From assembly GCF_900107665.1 (NCBI RefSeq), contig NZ_FNQT01000002.1, positions 126,286-190,285 of the forward strand: 64,000 nt of DNA, in the 5' to 3' direction. Made by a program: the position numbers and the translations under genes. Below the pieces are notes generated by a model. The model was not told the origin of the DNA. It saw only the letters and a list, made by a program, of their open reading frames with translations, and did no database searches. This stretch comes from Haloplanus vescus (lineage in GTDB: Archaea > Halobacteriota > Halobacteria > Halobacteriales > Haloferacaceae). Of the stretch, positions 8,700 to 16,027 are shown piece by piece. How positions within the stretch are numbered: the first letter of the stretch is position 1; every line of letters begins with the position of its first letter.

Positions 8700-10156
8700 C
8701 TGCCGTTTCCGGACTCTGACGCGCTCTCGACACCCATCGCGTCGAACAGTTTCTTCCGCACCGCTTCCTCGGCCAGCGAGAGGAGCGTATCGCGGTTGTC
8801 CTCGCTCGCCTCGATGCCCGTGAAGAGACCGAGCGGAATCTCGACGCTCCCCTGCGTCGAGTGCCCACCCGTCTCCCCGATACCGCCGTAGGCGTCTTCG
8901 AGGACGTTCCCGATATTGATGCGGATGTCCTTCGAACGCGCCGCGAGGTAGATGGTGTCGTCGGCGATGCCGAACACGGCGGTGGTCGTGATGCCCTCTA
9001 GGTTGAGGAGGTGTTGGGCGGCCTGGGCGAGGGCGTCCCGGTCACGGATGAAGCCCGCGTTCGAGACGAGGTGACTCCCCTGCACCTGCCGGTTCTGGAT
9101 GGCCTCGGCGAGGACGTCGAGCGTCTCCGGCGACATCGACGGCGACTCCACCTGCTCCAGCGTGTCGTGGTTGGCGAAGGGGTAGAGATACGCCGCGGCC
9201 GTCAGGTCCGCGGGCGTCGTGTCGCGCTTGAAATCCAGTGTCTCGGCGCGAATGCCGTACAGGAGCGCCGTCGCGACGGCTTCGTCCGGCGAGAGGTTGA
9301 ACTCCTGGATGTACTTCGTGAGAATCGTCGACGTCGAGGAGACGTTGGGGCGGACGTCCATGAAGTCGGCGTCGTAGTCCGACTCCGGTTCGTAGTGGTC
9401 GATGAAGACGTCGACGCCGGTTTCGAGGCCGATGTCCCCCGACTTCATGTGGTCGACGAGGGCGACGAGTCCGTAGTCGTCGAGCGACGCCACCTCCGTC
9501 AGCGGTAGGAGTTCGATGCCGAGAAGGTTCACGAACGCGCGGTTCTCCTGATGGCCGATATCGCCGTGATAGAGGATGTCCGCGTCGACGTCGTGGGCCT
9601 CGGCGATGGCCTGTAGCGCCACCGCGCTGGCGATGGAGTCGGGGTCCGGGTTGTCGTGTGTGAGGATGGCGAGTCCGCCCTCGCCGCCGGTGCGGAGTAG
9701 GTCGGCGAGTTGCTGGGCCTTGTATTCGAGTTCGCCCGTCTCCAGGGCTCGAAGCGCCGACTCCGCGATGACCTGCGACGGGTTGATGACGACGTCCGCG
9801 CCCGCTTCGGTGAGTTCGTCCTCCGAGACGGGGTCGGACGCACGTACGATGATGAACTGGTCGCCGCCACGCTCTCGAATCGTCGATACCGCCGCCTTGT
9901 TCGCCTCCACGTCGGACGCGAGGATGAGAAGCACCTCGCGGTCGGCGACCAGGTCCGCCACCTCGTCGTCGCGGATGTCGGTCTGGCGCGCGTTGAGGTC
10001 CTGATCGCGCAGCGCCTCGACCCGGCTCTCGTCTCGGTCGAGGATGAGCACGTTCTTGCCCTCGTCCGCGAGCTCCTCGGCGACAGCGTGCCCGACGCTC
10101 CCGCACCCGAGAATCGCGTACGACGACATTGTCGAGACCGTAGCCGCCTTACTCAT
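8696..10156 (-). CDS. NAD-binding (TrkA-N/RCK)-DHH-DHHA1 phosphoesterase fusion
   Basis: 486 residues. A Rossmann domain with GCGSVG (residues 17-22) and an acidic ILDRDE strand end is typical of TrkA-N/RCK domains (about 12-130). A DHH phosphoesterase core starts at residue about 150 with HDNPDPDSIAS (from residue 167), VDHMKSGD (near 236) and IDHYEPE (near 255), followed by a DHHA1 substrate-binding domain. The signature DHH appears as DHM and DHY. DHH enzymes cleave small nucleotides such as pAp, nano-RNA or c-di-AMP; a ligand-gated link between NAD(H) or a nucleotide and phosphoesterase activity is plausible but unproven. The start at 10156 has a TATA-like box 29 bp upstream. Confidence 0.85.
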   Translation of the reverse strand: MSKAATVSTMSSYAILGCGSVGHAVAEELADEGKNVLILDRDESRVEALRDQDLNARQTDIRDDEVADLVADREVLLILASDVEANKAAVSTIRERGGDQFIIVRASDPVSEDELTEAGADVVINPSQVIAESALRALETGELEYKAQQLADLLRTGGEGGLAILTHDNPDPDSIASAVALQAIAEAHDVDADILYHGDIGHQENRAFVNLLGIELLPLTEVASLDDYGLVALVDHMKSGDIGLETGVDVFIDHYEPESDYDADFMDVRPNVSSTSTILTKYIQEFNLSPDEAVATALLYGIRAETLDFKRDTTPADLTAAAYLYPFANHDTLEQVESPSMSPETLDVLAEAIQNRQVQGSHLVSNAGFIRDRDALAQAAQHLLNLEGITTTAVFGIADDTIYLAARSKDIRINIGNVLEDAYGGIGETGGHSTQGSVEIPLGLFTGIEASEDNRDTLLSLAEEAVRKKLFDAMGVESASESGNGS

Positions 10157-10180
10157 ATGTCCTGAATATTCCTGCCGTCA

Positions 10181-10190
10181 CACTTAACGG
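10181..10190 (-). promoter_or_regulatory. TATA-like box of the DHH fusion gene
   Basis: CCGTTAAGTG on the minus strand is centred about 29 bp upstream of the ATG at 10156, indicating a leaderless transcript and choosing this start over the internal ATG at 10129. Confidence 0.5.
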
Positions 10191-10226
10191 CGTCCCTTCG
10201 ACCCCTCCGCCCCGAAGGGAAACGCC
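10189..10226. promoter_or_regulatory. Interrupted palindrome between two divergent promoters
   Basis: GGCGT-CCCTTC (10189-10199) pairs with GAAGGG-aa-ACGCC (10214-10226), followed by TTTT. It lies exactly between the promoter of the DHH fusion gene and the TATA element of tRNA-Lys, overlapping the edges of both. It could be a regulator site, a cruciform, or an insulating terminator. Confidence 0.45.
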
Positions 10227-10235
10227 TTTTAGTAG
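10226..10235 (+). promoter_or_regulatory. TATA-like box of tRNA-Lys
   Basis: CTTTTAGTAG is centred 26-27 bp upstream of the first tRNA base, the archaeal TATA-to-start spacing. Confidence 0.5.
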
Positions 10236-10256
10236 CCCTCCGGTAGCGAAAGGCGA

Positions 10257-10330
10257 GGGCCGGTAGCTCAGTCAGGTAGAGCGACGGACTCTTAATCCGT
10301 CGGTCGGGGGTTCAACTCCCTCCCGGCCCG
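10257..10330 (+). tRNA. tRNA-Lys (anticodon CTT)
   Basis: A 74-nt cloverleaf: acceptor GGGCCGG with CCGGCCC, D-stem GCTC/GAGC, anticodon stem ACGGA/TCCGT with loop CTCTTAA (anticodon CTT), T-stem GGGGG/CCCTC (one G-U pair) with loop TTCAACT, discriminator G. No intron and no encoded CCA. The last 22 bases recur exactly 113 bp downstream. Confidence 0.97.
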
Positions 10331-10334
10331 TAAG

Positions 10335-10361
10335 AAATCCGCGAGCGACAGCGAGCGGTTT
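10335..10361 (+). repeat. Hairpin 1 directly after tRNA-Lys
   Basis: AAAtCCGC pairs with GCGGTTT (one bulged T) around a GAGCG-rich loop, starting 5 nt after the tRNA. A stronger hairpin occupies the same place after the initiator tRNA-Met. Confidence 0.5.
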
Positions 10362-10373
10362 CGAACGACCCGT

Positions 10374-10443
10374 GGTGGGCGTTGAACGAGAGAACGCCGA
10401 GTGGTAACGAGGCGTTCGCGTGGTTCAACTCCCTCCCGGCCCG
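10374..10443 (+). repeat. Hairpin 2 carrying an exact copy of the tRNA-Lys 3' end
   Basis: The 22 bp at 10422-10443 are identical to the last 22 bases of tRNA-Lys (10309-10330), ending at the discriminator base. An inverted partner at 10374-10387 (containing GTTGAAC) matches the copy at 12 of 14 positions (10423-10436). A second nested stem AACGCC/GGCGTT (10393-10398 and 10411-10416) lies inside. Direct duplication of a tRNA 3' end is what tyrosine-recombinase integration leaves (attL/attR), but only about 90 bp separate the copies and no integrase is present. Confidence 0.75.
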
Positions 10444-10536
10444 CTTCTGCGAGGAACGACGGTGACGAGCGGAGCGACGACTCCTTCGACCCAAAACCCA
10501 CGACGCTGATATGGGATACCCTCGTTAGCGACATAC

Positions 10537-11319
10537 ATGGACCGCGGACACCTGACGACTGGACTCGTGTTGCTACTCGTCGTCTTGGCGGGCTGTTCCG
10601 GCCCCGGCGGGAACGGTGGCGAGACGGCCACGGCGGCACCCACCGCGACGCCGGCGTCGACACCCGCCTCGACACCGACCGCCACGCAGTCGGCCGAGTC
10701 GTACCCCGACGGGTGGTCGGCGTCGGGCGTCGAGGACGCGCAGGCGGCCCGCGACTCGCATTATCGGGCGGTGCTCGCGGGTCCGTCGACGACCGTTGAG
10801 TACCAGTCGCGGGTCCTCGAATCGGCGAACGACACGGGCCACGACACCACGCTGGAGATGGCACTCGACACGCAGAACCGGCGGCTCTACGCCGACATCG
10901 AGGGCGCCGACGCCCATCGACAGGTGTTTTTCGCCGACGGTCGGCTCTCGCGGTGGGATGTCGCCAACGAGACGGTCGTCTCCGAGTCTGAGACGCAGTT
11001 CCACCTCGTCGCGCAGTCGGTCGACCGAGGCGTCCTCGTCTCGCATCTCCTGCTCTACGAACTCGAAGAGAACGGGACGGTTCGTCGAAGCGGCGTCACG
11101 GCCCGTCGCTACGAGGTGACCGGCGTCCATCGGAACACGCTCTCGAACGCTTACGGGTCGGCCACGGCCGCCGACGGCCACCTCGTCGTCGGACCGAGCG
11201 GCCGACTCATCGAACTCGAGACGACGGTGACGTTCTCCCGGGCGCGGGTCCGCTACCACTACCAGCACTCGAACTTCGGCCAGACGACGGTGCAGACCCC
11301 CGACTGGCGGGCGGCGTAA
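10537..11319 (+). CDS. Haloarchaeal lipoprotein of unknown function
   Basis: 260 residues with a signal peptide (TTGLVLLLVVLAGC) whose lipobox LAGC puts the modified cysteine at residue 20. A low-complexity Ala/Thr/Pro linker (about 30-55) of the kind used to span the cell surface follows, then a mostly beta domain (60-255) with DTTLEMALDTQNRRLYADIEG and RRSGVTARRYEVTGVHR, similar in layout to LppX/LolA-like outer-surface lipoproteins seen widely in haloarchaea. Function unknown. It is convergent with the next gene, with only 3 bp between stops. Confidence 0.8.
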   Translation: MDRGHLTTGLVLLLVVLAGCSGPGGNGGETATAAPTATPASTPASTPTATQSAESYPDGWSASGVEDAQAARDSHYRAVLAGPSTTVEYQSRVLESANDTGHDTTLEMALDTQNRRLYADIEGADAHRQVFFADGRLSRWDVANETVVSESETQFHLVAQSVDRGVLVSHLLLYELEENGTVRRSGVTARRYEVTGVHRNTLSNAYGSATAADGHLVVGPSGRLIELETTVTFSRARVRYHYQHSNFGQTTVQTPDWRAA

Positions 11320-11322
11320 GCG

Positions 11323-12339
11323 TCAGTCGATGCTGACGACGACTTTTCCTTGGTGCTCGCCGGCGTCGACGTAGCGGTAGGCCTCGCGGGCGTCCTCGAA
11401 GTCGAAGACGCGGTCGATGACCGGTTCCAGCTCTGCGACGGCCATCGCGTCGAGCATCCGGTCGAACATCGCGCGACTGCCGACGCCGATGACGCCCTCC
11501 ACGTCGAGGCCCTTGTGGAGAATCGCGCTGGGGTCGACCTGTCCCGCCTGCCCGGCGAGGACGCCGATGAGGTGGACGTGGCCGCCGAAGCCCGCCGCCG
11601 TCAGCGAGCGTTCGAGCGTCCCCGGACCGCCGACTTCGACGACGTGGTCGACGCCGCCCGTTCGCTCCAAGACTGCGTCGCCCCAGTCGGGTGTCTCCTC
11701 GTAGTTGAGTGTCTGTGCGGCGCCGAGCTCGCGCGCCCGATCGAGTTTCTCGTCGCTGGAGGAGGTCACGATAGTCTCCGCGCCGTGGAGGGTGGCGAAC
11801 TGGAGCGCGAAGGTGGAGACGCCGCCGGTGCCGAGTGCGAGCACCGTCTCGCCGGCCCCGAGGTCGCCGTCTTCCGCGAGGGCGCGCCACGCCGTGAGGC
11901 CCGCACACGACAGCGTCGCCCCGGCCTCGTAGGAGAGGTAGTCGGGGAGGACGGGCAGACTCTCGGCGGGGAAGGTGGCGTACTCCGCGAGCGCACCGTC
12001 GACGTTGCCGCCGGTCGTGCGCTGGATTTTCTCGGTCGTCGCGGGGCCGTCGATCCAGTCGGGGGCGAAGGGGGTCGCGACGCGGTCGCCCGCAGCGAGG
12101 CGGTCTACGTCCGCACCGACCTCGACGACTTCGCCGGCACCGTCCGAGAGCGGGACGACGGGGAGCGACATGCCGGGGTAGGCCAGGTCAGCGTTCGCGA
12201 TGGCGAGGTCGCGGTAGTTGAGCGACGCGGCTCGAAGCCGAATCAGCGCCTCGTCGTCGGCCGGCGTCGGCCGGTCACGCTCGACTTCGACGACGCCCTC
12301 GTAGTCACTGTCGGTCTCCTGAACTTCGTAGGCTCGCAT
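11323..12339 (-). CDS. MDR-family NAD(P)-dependent oxidoreductase (quinone reductase/alcohol dehydrogenase-like)
   Basis: 338 residues, medium-chain dehydrogenase/reductase fold. The N-terminal GroES-like domain (1-120) contains VPLSDGAGEVVEVG. The Rossmann domain has VLALGTGGVSTFALQ (near 155-170) and C-terminal ILHKGLDVEGVIGVGSR. The four-cysteine structural zinc lobe of classical alcohol dehydrogenases is absent, so a zinc-free, quinone-reductase-like enzyme is more likely. Substrate unknown. The ATG at 12339 is the first with a matching family N-terminus (MRAYEV); longer upstream frames lack similarity. Confidence 0.85.
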   Translation of the reverse strand: MRAYEVQETDSDYEGVVEVERDRPTPADDEALIRLRAASLNYRDLAIANADLAYPGMSLPVVPLSDGAGEVVEVGADVDRLAAGDRVATPFAPDWIDGPATTEKIQRTTGGNVDGALAEYATFPAESLPVLPDYLSYEAGATLSCAGLTAWRALAEDGDLGAGETVLALGTGGVSTFALQFATLHGAETIVTSSSDEKLDRARELGAAQTLNYEETPDWGDAVLERTGGVDHVVEVGGPGTLERSLTAAGFGGHVHLIGVLAGQAGQVDPSAILHKGLDVEGVIGVGSRAMFDRMLDAMAVAELEPVIDRVFDFEDAREAYRYVDAGEHQGKVVVSID

Positions 12340-12508
12340 TGGCCCATCACGGTGACGGTCGCATTTGAGTGCTGGGGAGGGGTCGGTTCGTGCCGGTTCG
12401 CGGACGCGTTCGACGGAGTATTTGCGTGTGTCGTGGTCACGCTTGCCAATTCCGCGCGAATAGAAACTTGCTTTTGCATGGGTTTCTGACGCCAACATAC
12501 ACACACAG

Positions 12509-12550
12509 ATGAGCTATCCGTCTACTCTCCCCGAATGGGTTCCGAGGTGA
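12509..12550 (+). other. Possible 13-codon upstream ORF before the cytochrome bc operon
   Basis: ATG at 12509 opens MSYPSTLPEWVPR, ending at the TGA 12548-12550. That stop overlaps the strong Shine-Dalgarno of the next gene. It could be a leader peptide coupling translation to the bc-complex operon, or chance. Confidence 0.35.
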
Positions 12551-12552
12551 TC
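12544..12552 (+). promoter_or_regulatory. Extended Shine-Dalgarno deciding the GTG start at 12558
   Basis: GAGGTGATC is a 9-base complement of the haloarchaeal 16S 3' end, five bases before GTG. It is unusually good for this window, where most genes are leaderless, and it strongly supports the GTG. Confidence 0.7.
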
Positions 12553-12557
12553 AGTGC

Positions 12558-13130
12558 GTGCGAATCGAACGCGAAGCGGTCCTGATCGTCGTCCTCATCG
12601 GCCTCGTCCTCACCCCGATGTGGTATTTCGCGATAGCGAGTGGCGAGCCGACGCCCGGCGTTCAGTTGCAGAGCGACAGCGACACGGAAATCGTGCCCAC
12701 CGAGACGTTCCTTCCGACGCCGAACGAAGTCAACACCAACGTCTCCGGTGTGGTGACGTGGCTCGCCCTGTTCGTCCTCGTGGCGATGATCGTCTACACG
12801 AGGCGATTCACCGAGCGGGTCGGGCGGGCGACCGACGCCCTCAGGCTTGACGGCACCGTCCTGCCGTCGTGGCTGACCTCCGAGCACCGGTCGGTGCTCG
12901 CCTACTGGCCGGCCCGCACGCCCTCGGCAGGGTTGGTAACGCTCGCCCTTCTCACGTGGGCCGTCGTCTCCTTCGCCGGCCTGCTCGCGTGGGAGGGTCT
13001 CAACTACGCCCGCACGCAGTTCATCGGCGTCTACATGGGATTGATGCTGCTCACGATGGGCGTCTGGATGGCTGTCTACATGACGTGGTTCATGCCGAGT
13101 ATCACGGTCGCAGAACAACGAGAGCACTAA
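12558..13130 (+). CDS. Small membrane subunit associated with the cytochrome bc complex
   Basis: 190 residues, GTG start after an excellent Shine-Dalgarno. TM helices near residues 7-27, 63-82, 123-145 and 150-172; a soluble segment with a TPNEV... stretch precedes helix 2. No cofactor motif is visible. It is the first gene of a tight operon (3-bp gap to the Rieske gene), so it is probably an accessory or assembly subunit of the haloarchaeal bc complex; the helices and loop pattern alone give no function. Confidence 0.75.
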   Translation: MRIEREAVLIVVLIGLVLTPMWYFAIASGEPTPGVQLQSDSDTEIVPTETFLPTPNEVNTNVSGVVTWLALFVLVAMIVYTRRFTERVGRATDALRLDGTVLPSWLTSEHRSVLAYWPARTPSAGLVTLALLTWAVVSFAGLLAWEGLNYARTQFIGVYMGLMLLTMGVWMAVYMTWFMPSITVAEQREH

Positions 13131-13133
13131 CCA

Positions 13134-13781
13134 ATGACTGACGACGACATTCCAGACGACGCGGTATCGCTCGACGAAACTGACCACGAGATATCGGTGA
13201 CGACGCGCCGTAACGTCGCCAAGGTCCTCGGCGTGATGGGCGGAGCCGCCGCCATCGGGGCCTTCTCCGTCAACTTCATCACCGGACTGGCCGACGCCGG
13301 CCTCGCGAGCGGTGAGGCCGACCTCACCTACGAGAACATCTACGTCGAGGGCACGCACCTCGTCGACCAAGACGGTGAGCGCATCTCCGCCGACCAGATA
13401 GAACAGGGCAGCGGCGACACCATCACCGCTCTCCCGGAGAAAGAGGGCGGTGGCGCTCTCGAAAACAAGAAGGCGACGACGCTACTCGCACGCTTCGGCC
13501 CCGACGACTTCGAGGAGCCGACCGAACTCGATTGGACGGCCGACGGCTACGTCGCCTACTCCATGGTCTGCACCCACGAGGAGTGTCTGGTGTCGGGCCG
13601 CGACGGAGACGACCTCTTCTGCCCGTGTCACGGCACCTCGTACGACCCGCTGCGCGGCGCCGAGGTAGTCGGTGGTCCCGCCCCCGACCCGCTCCCGCAG
13701 CTTCCCATCGGCGTCAGTGACGAGGGCAATCTCCTGCTCGCGACCGGTCCCTTCGAGGGCCCAATCGGAGCCTCGCACTAA
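13134..13781 (+). CDS. Rieske 2Fe-2S protein of the cytochrome bc complex
   Basis: 215 residues. An N-terminal TTRRNVAKVLG twin-arginine-type sequence precedes one membrane anchor (about 28-50). The Rieske fold has cluster ligands C146/H148 in CTHEEC and C163/H166 in CPCHGTSY, with C151 and C165 as the disulfide pair. The first box is CxHxxC rather than the usual CxHLGC. It oxidises quinol at the Qo site of the next gene's product and passes electrons to a blue copper protein such as the halocyanin at 16028. One base separates it from cytochrome b. Confidence 0.95.
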   Translation: MTDDDIPDDAVSLDETDHEISVTTRRNVAKVLGVMGGAAAIGAFSVNFITGLADAGLASGEADLTYENIYVEGTHLVDQDGERISADQIEQGSGDTITALPEKEGGGALENKKATTLLARFGPDDFEEPTELDWTADGYVAYSMVCTHEECLVSGRDGDDLFCPCHGTSYDPLRGAEVVGGPAPDPLPQLPIGVSDEGNLLLATGPFEGPIGASH

Positions 13782-13782
13782 C

Positions 13783-15156
13783 ATGACCGACGAACTCTCT
13801 GACGACACGACGGACGTCGAGACGCGCCCCGACGGCGGCGTCGAGCGATACGAGCACAGTCGGCTCTATCGCTGGCTTGACGACCGACTCGACCTCGACG
13901 ACGACTCGTTCGGGAAGGCGTTCCCCGACGACCGATACGGCTCGTTCCTGCTCGGCGAGGTGGCGCTGTTCTCCTTCGTCATCCTCGCGGCCACGGGGAC
14001 GTTCCTCGGACTGATGTACACGCCCCACGCCTCCGAAGTCGTCTATCAGGGGCAGGTTGCCCAGTACGCCGGCGAGTCGGTCCCCGGCGCGTTCGCGAGC
14101 GTCCTGCGCATTTCCTACGACGTTCGCTTCGGGATGTTCATTCGGATGGCCCACCACTGGGCGGCGTACCTCTTCCTCGCCGCCATCGGCCTGCACATGT
14201 TCCGCGTCTTCTTCACCGGCTCGTACCGCAACCCGCGCGAGCCGAACTGGGTCGTCGGAAGCGTCCTCCTCTTGCTGGCGCTCGGCGAGGGGTACTTCGG
14301 CTACGCGCTCCCCTACGACGACTTCAGTGAGACGGCAACGACCATCGGATTCCAGATGACGTCTTCGATTCCGGTCGTCGGGACGACGCTGAAGAACCTC
14401 ATCTTCGGCGGGAACTTCCCCGCGGACGCGACGTACATCCTGCCGAGATTCTTCTTCTATCACGTCTTCCTGCTCCCGGCGATCATGGCGGGCCTCATCG
14501 GCCTGCACATGTTCATCCTGCTCCGCCAGAAGCACACGGAGCACGCGGAGAGTTCGCGTGACGCGGACTCGCCCGTCGGCCCCGACCCCGACGACGAGAG
14601 CGTCGTCGTCGGCGTGCCGATGTGGCCGAATCAGGCGGCGATGTCCGTCGTCATCTTCCTCTTCACCGCCTCCATCGTGTCGTTCCTCGCGGCACTCTTC
14701 CCGGTGCAACGGGTCGCCATCATCGGCCCCGCGTCGCCGCTCACCCAACCGTCGGGCGTCCGCCCCGACTGGTTCTTCATGTGGGTGTTCGGCGCGCTGA
14801 ACATGACGCCGAATATCTTCGCCGGCTACGGGCGATTCATCGGCGGCGTGCTCTTCCCCGGCATCGTCACCGGCGTGATGGCGATGTGGGCGTTCATCGA
14901 CCGCCACGACGAGCCGGTTCACTTCACCGCGAACCCGCTCGACCGGCCGATGCCCACCGCCGTCGGCGTCGCTGCCATCTCGATGATTATCGTCCTCTCC
15001 ATCGCCGGCATGAACACGTTCATCGCCGAGACGCTGGGGGTGAGCGGAGGCGCCATCTACCCCTACCTGCTCGCGATGACGATTCTCGTCCCGCCGTTGC
15101 AGGGACTCATCGTCTACGTCGCGCTCAAGCGACGGCAGTCGCGCTTGGAGGACTGA
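13783..15156 (+). CDS. Cytochrome b, single-chain (b6 plus subunit IV regions)
   Basis: 457 residues. Eight TM helices in one polypeptide covering both the b6-like and the subunit-IV-like parts. Heme ligands: H124 and H138 (13 residues between) and H227 and H242 (14 between); the latter spacing is that of cytochrome b6 rather than mitochondrial cytochrome b. The Qo-site PEWY motif is PDWFF (in VRPDWFFMWVFGALNM). It forms the quinol-oxidising core with the Rieske protein in the cytoplasmic membrane. The ATG immediately after the Rieske stop is favoured over longer upstream frames. Confidence 0.95.
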   Translation: MTDELSDDTTDVETRPDGGVERYEHSRLYRWLDDRLDLDDDSFGKAFPDDRYGSFLLGEVALFSFVILAATGTFLGLMYTPHASEVVYQGQVAQYAGESVPGAFASVLRISYDVRFGMFIRMAHHWAAYLFLAAIGLHMFRVFFTGSYRNPREPNWVVGSVLLLLALGEGYFGYALPYDDFSETATTIGFQMTSSIPVVGTTLKNLIFGGNFPADATYILPRFFFYHVFLLPAIMAGLIGLHMFILLRQKHTEHAESSRDADSPVGPDPDDESVVVGVPMWPNQAAMSVVIFLFTASIVSFLAALFPVQRVAIIGPASPLTQPSGVRPDWFFMWVFGALNMTPNIFAGYGRFIGGVLFPGIVTGVMAMWAFIDRHDEPVHFTANPLDRPMPTAVGVAAISMIIVLSIAGMNTFIAETLGVSGGAIYPYLLAMTILVPPLQGLIVYVALKRRQSRLED

Positions 15157-15163
15157 GACCCAG

Positions 15164-15334
15164 ATGCAGCTCTCCCCCCGAGTGTATTTCGCGGTCGACC
15201 GACTGACGAAACTCGTGGGTCTGCTCGCGCTGGCTGGCGGTATCGGCGGCGCGTTCGGCTCACTCTCCCCCGTCGTCGCCATCGCCGGCGCTATCGTCGG
15301 CGTTGCGACGGTGTTCGTCGAGTCGTCGGGCTAG
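15164..15334 (+). CDS. Small membrane protein at the end of the bc operon
   Basis: 56 residues, beginning MQLSPRVYFAVDRLTKLVGL, with two hydrophobic segments (about 16-33 and 35-52). The gene starts 8 bp after the cytochrome b stop and reads in the same direction, so it is probably the last gene of the operon and a small subunit or assembly factor. Its TAG stop shares CTAG with the stop of the convergent gene. Confidence 0.7.
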   Translation: MQLSPRVYFAVDRLTKLVGLLALAGGIGGAFGSLSPVVAIAGAIVGVATVFVESSG

Positions 15335-15573
15335 CCGAGCATCTGTTTCGCTCGCACGCCGAGCAACCAGAGCCCACAGAGGCCGAGGACGACCATCCCG
15401 CCGAGGCCGGTGAGTCCCGAGAGGAAAAAGAGGGTTCCACTCGTCGTCGGCGCGGTCCCGCGGAGGCCCAACCCGACTGCGGCCACGAGGAAGGAGCCAG
15501 CCCACAGGGCCGCGCCGGCCGTCGCCACGCGGGCGAGACGCGGATGGACGAAGCGGTCGAAAAACGACGCCAT
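15331..15573 (-). CDS. Small membrane protein (DUF, 80 aa)
   Basis: 80 residues with two TM helices (about 17-37, 46-70) and a basic N-terminus. Convergent with the preceding small gene, with overlapping stops. Function unknown; the location next to respiratory genes may be incidental. Confidence 0.65.
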   Translation of the reverse strand: MASFFDRFVHPRLARVATAGAALWAGSFLVAAVGLGLRGTAPTTSGTLFFLSGLTGLGGMVVLGLCGLWLLGVRAKQMLG

Positions 15574-15677
15574 ACCCGTCTATTCTCGCCACCTCTCAAC
15601 ACCGTTGCGATTCGGGTCGACAGGATTTACCGACGGACAGCGACAGTATTAGGAATCAGCGACAGCTACCTCGGCCT

Positions 15678-15968
15678 GTGTCTTCCGACGAGTCGTCCCC
15701 GGAATCGACTGCCGACGCGACGCCCGTGACCGTCACCGTCTACACGCGCGAGGAGTGTCACCTCTGTCACGAGGCCATCGAGACCATCGAGCGCGTCGCC
15801 GACTCGGTGGCGCGCCCGGTGTCGATAGAGACGGTCGACGTCGACACCGACCCCGACCTCCAAGACGAGTACGGCGAGCGCGTACCGTACGTCCTCGTCG
15901 CCGACCGCCCCGCGTTCAAGTACCGCGTCGACGCCGACGAGTTTCGCGCGACGCTCGCCGAGCGATAG
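15678..15968 (+). CDS. Glutaredoxin-like thiol protein
   Basis: 96 residues, GTG start. A thioredoxin fold with a CHLC active site (C27/C30) after a VTVTVYTREE strand, a conserved cis-proline region VPYVLV, and the C-terminal DEFRATL helix. It matches the family of small glutaredoxins that act as thiol reductants or Fe-S carriers. A charged N-terminal stretch of 15 residues precedes the fold. It stands alone between bc-complex genes and the halocyanin. Confidence 0.85.
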   Translation: MSSDESSPESTADATPVTVTVYTREECHLCHEAIETIERVADSVARPVSIETVDVDTDPDLQDEYGERVPYVLVADRPAFKYRVDADEFRATLAER

Positions 15969-16027
15969 GACTGCGCTGATGTCGATTCCGAAATGGATTC
16001 AAAGGTACTACACGGAGATACGGGTAC

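Noticed and set aside
13714-15282. 522-codon minus-strand frame opposite cytochrome b
   Set aside because: Charged low-complexity translation, an antisense shadow of a TM protein.
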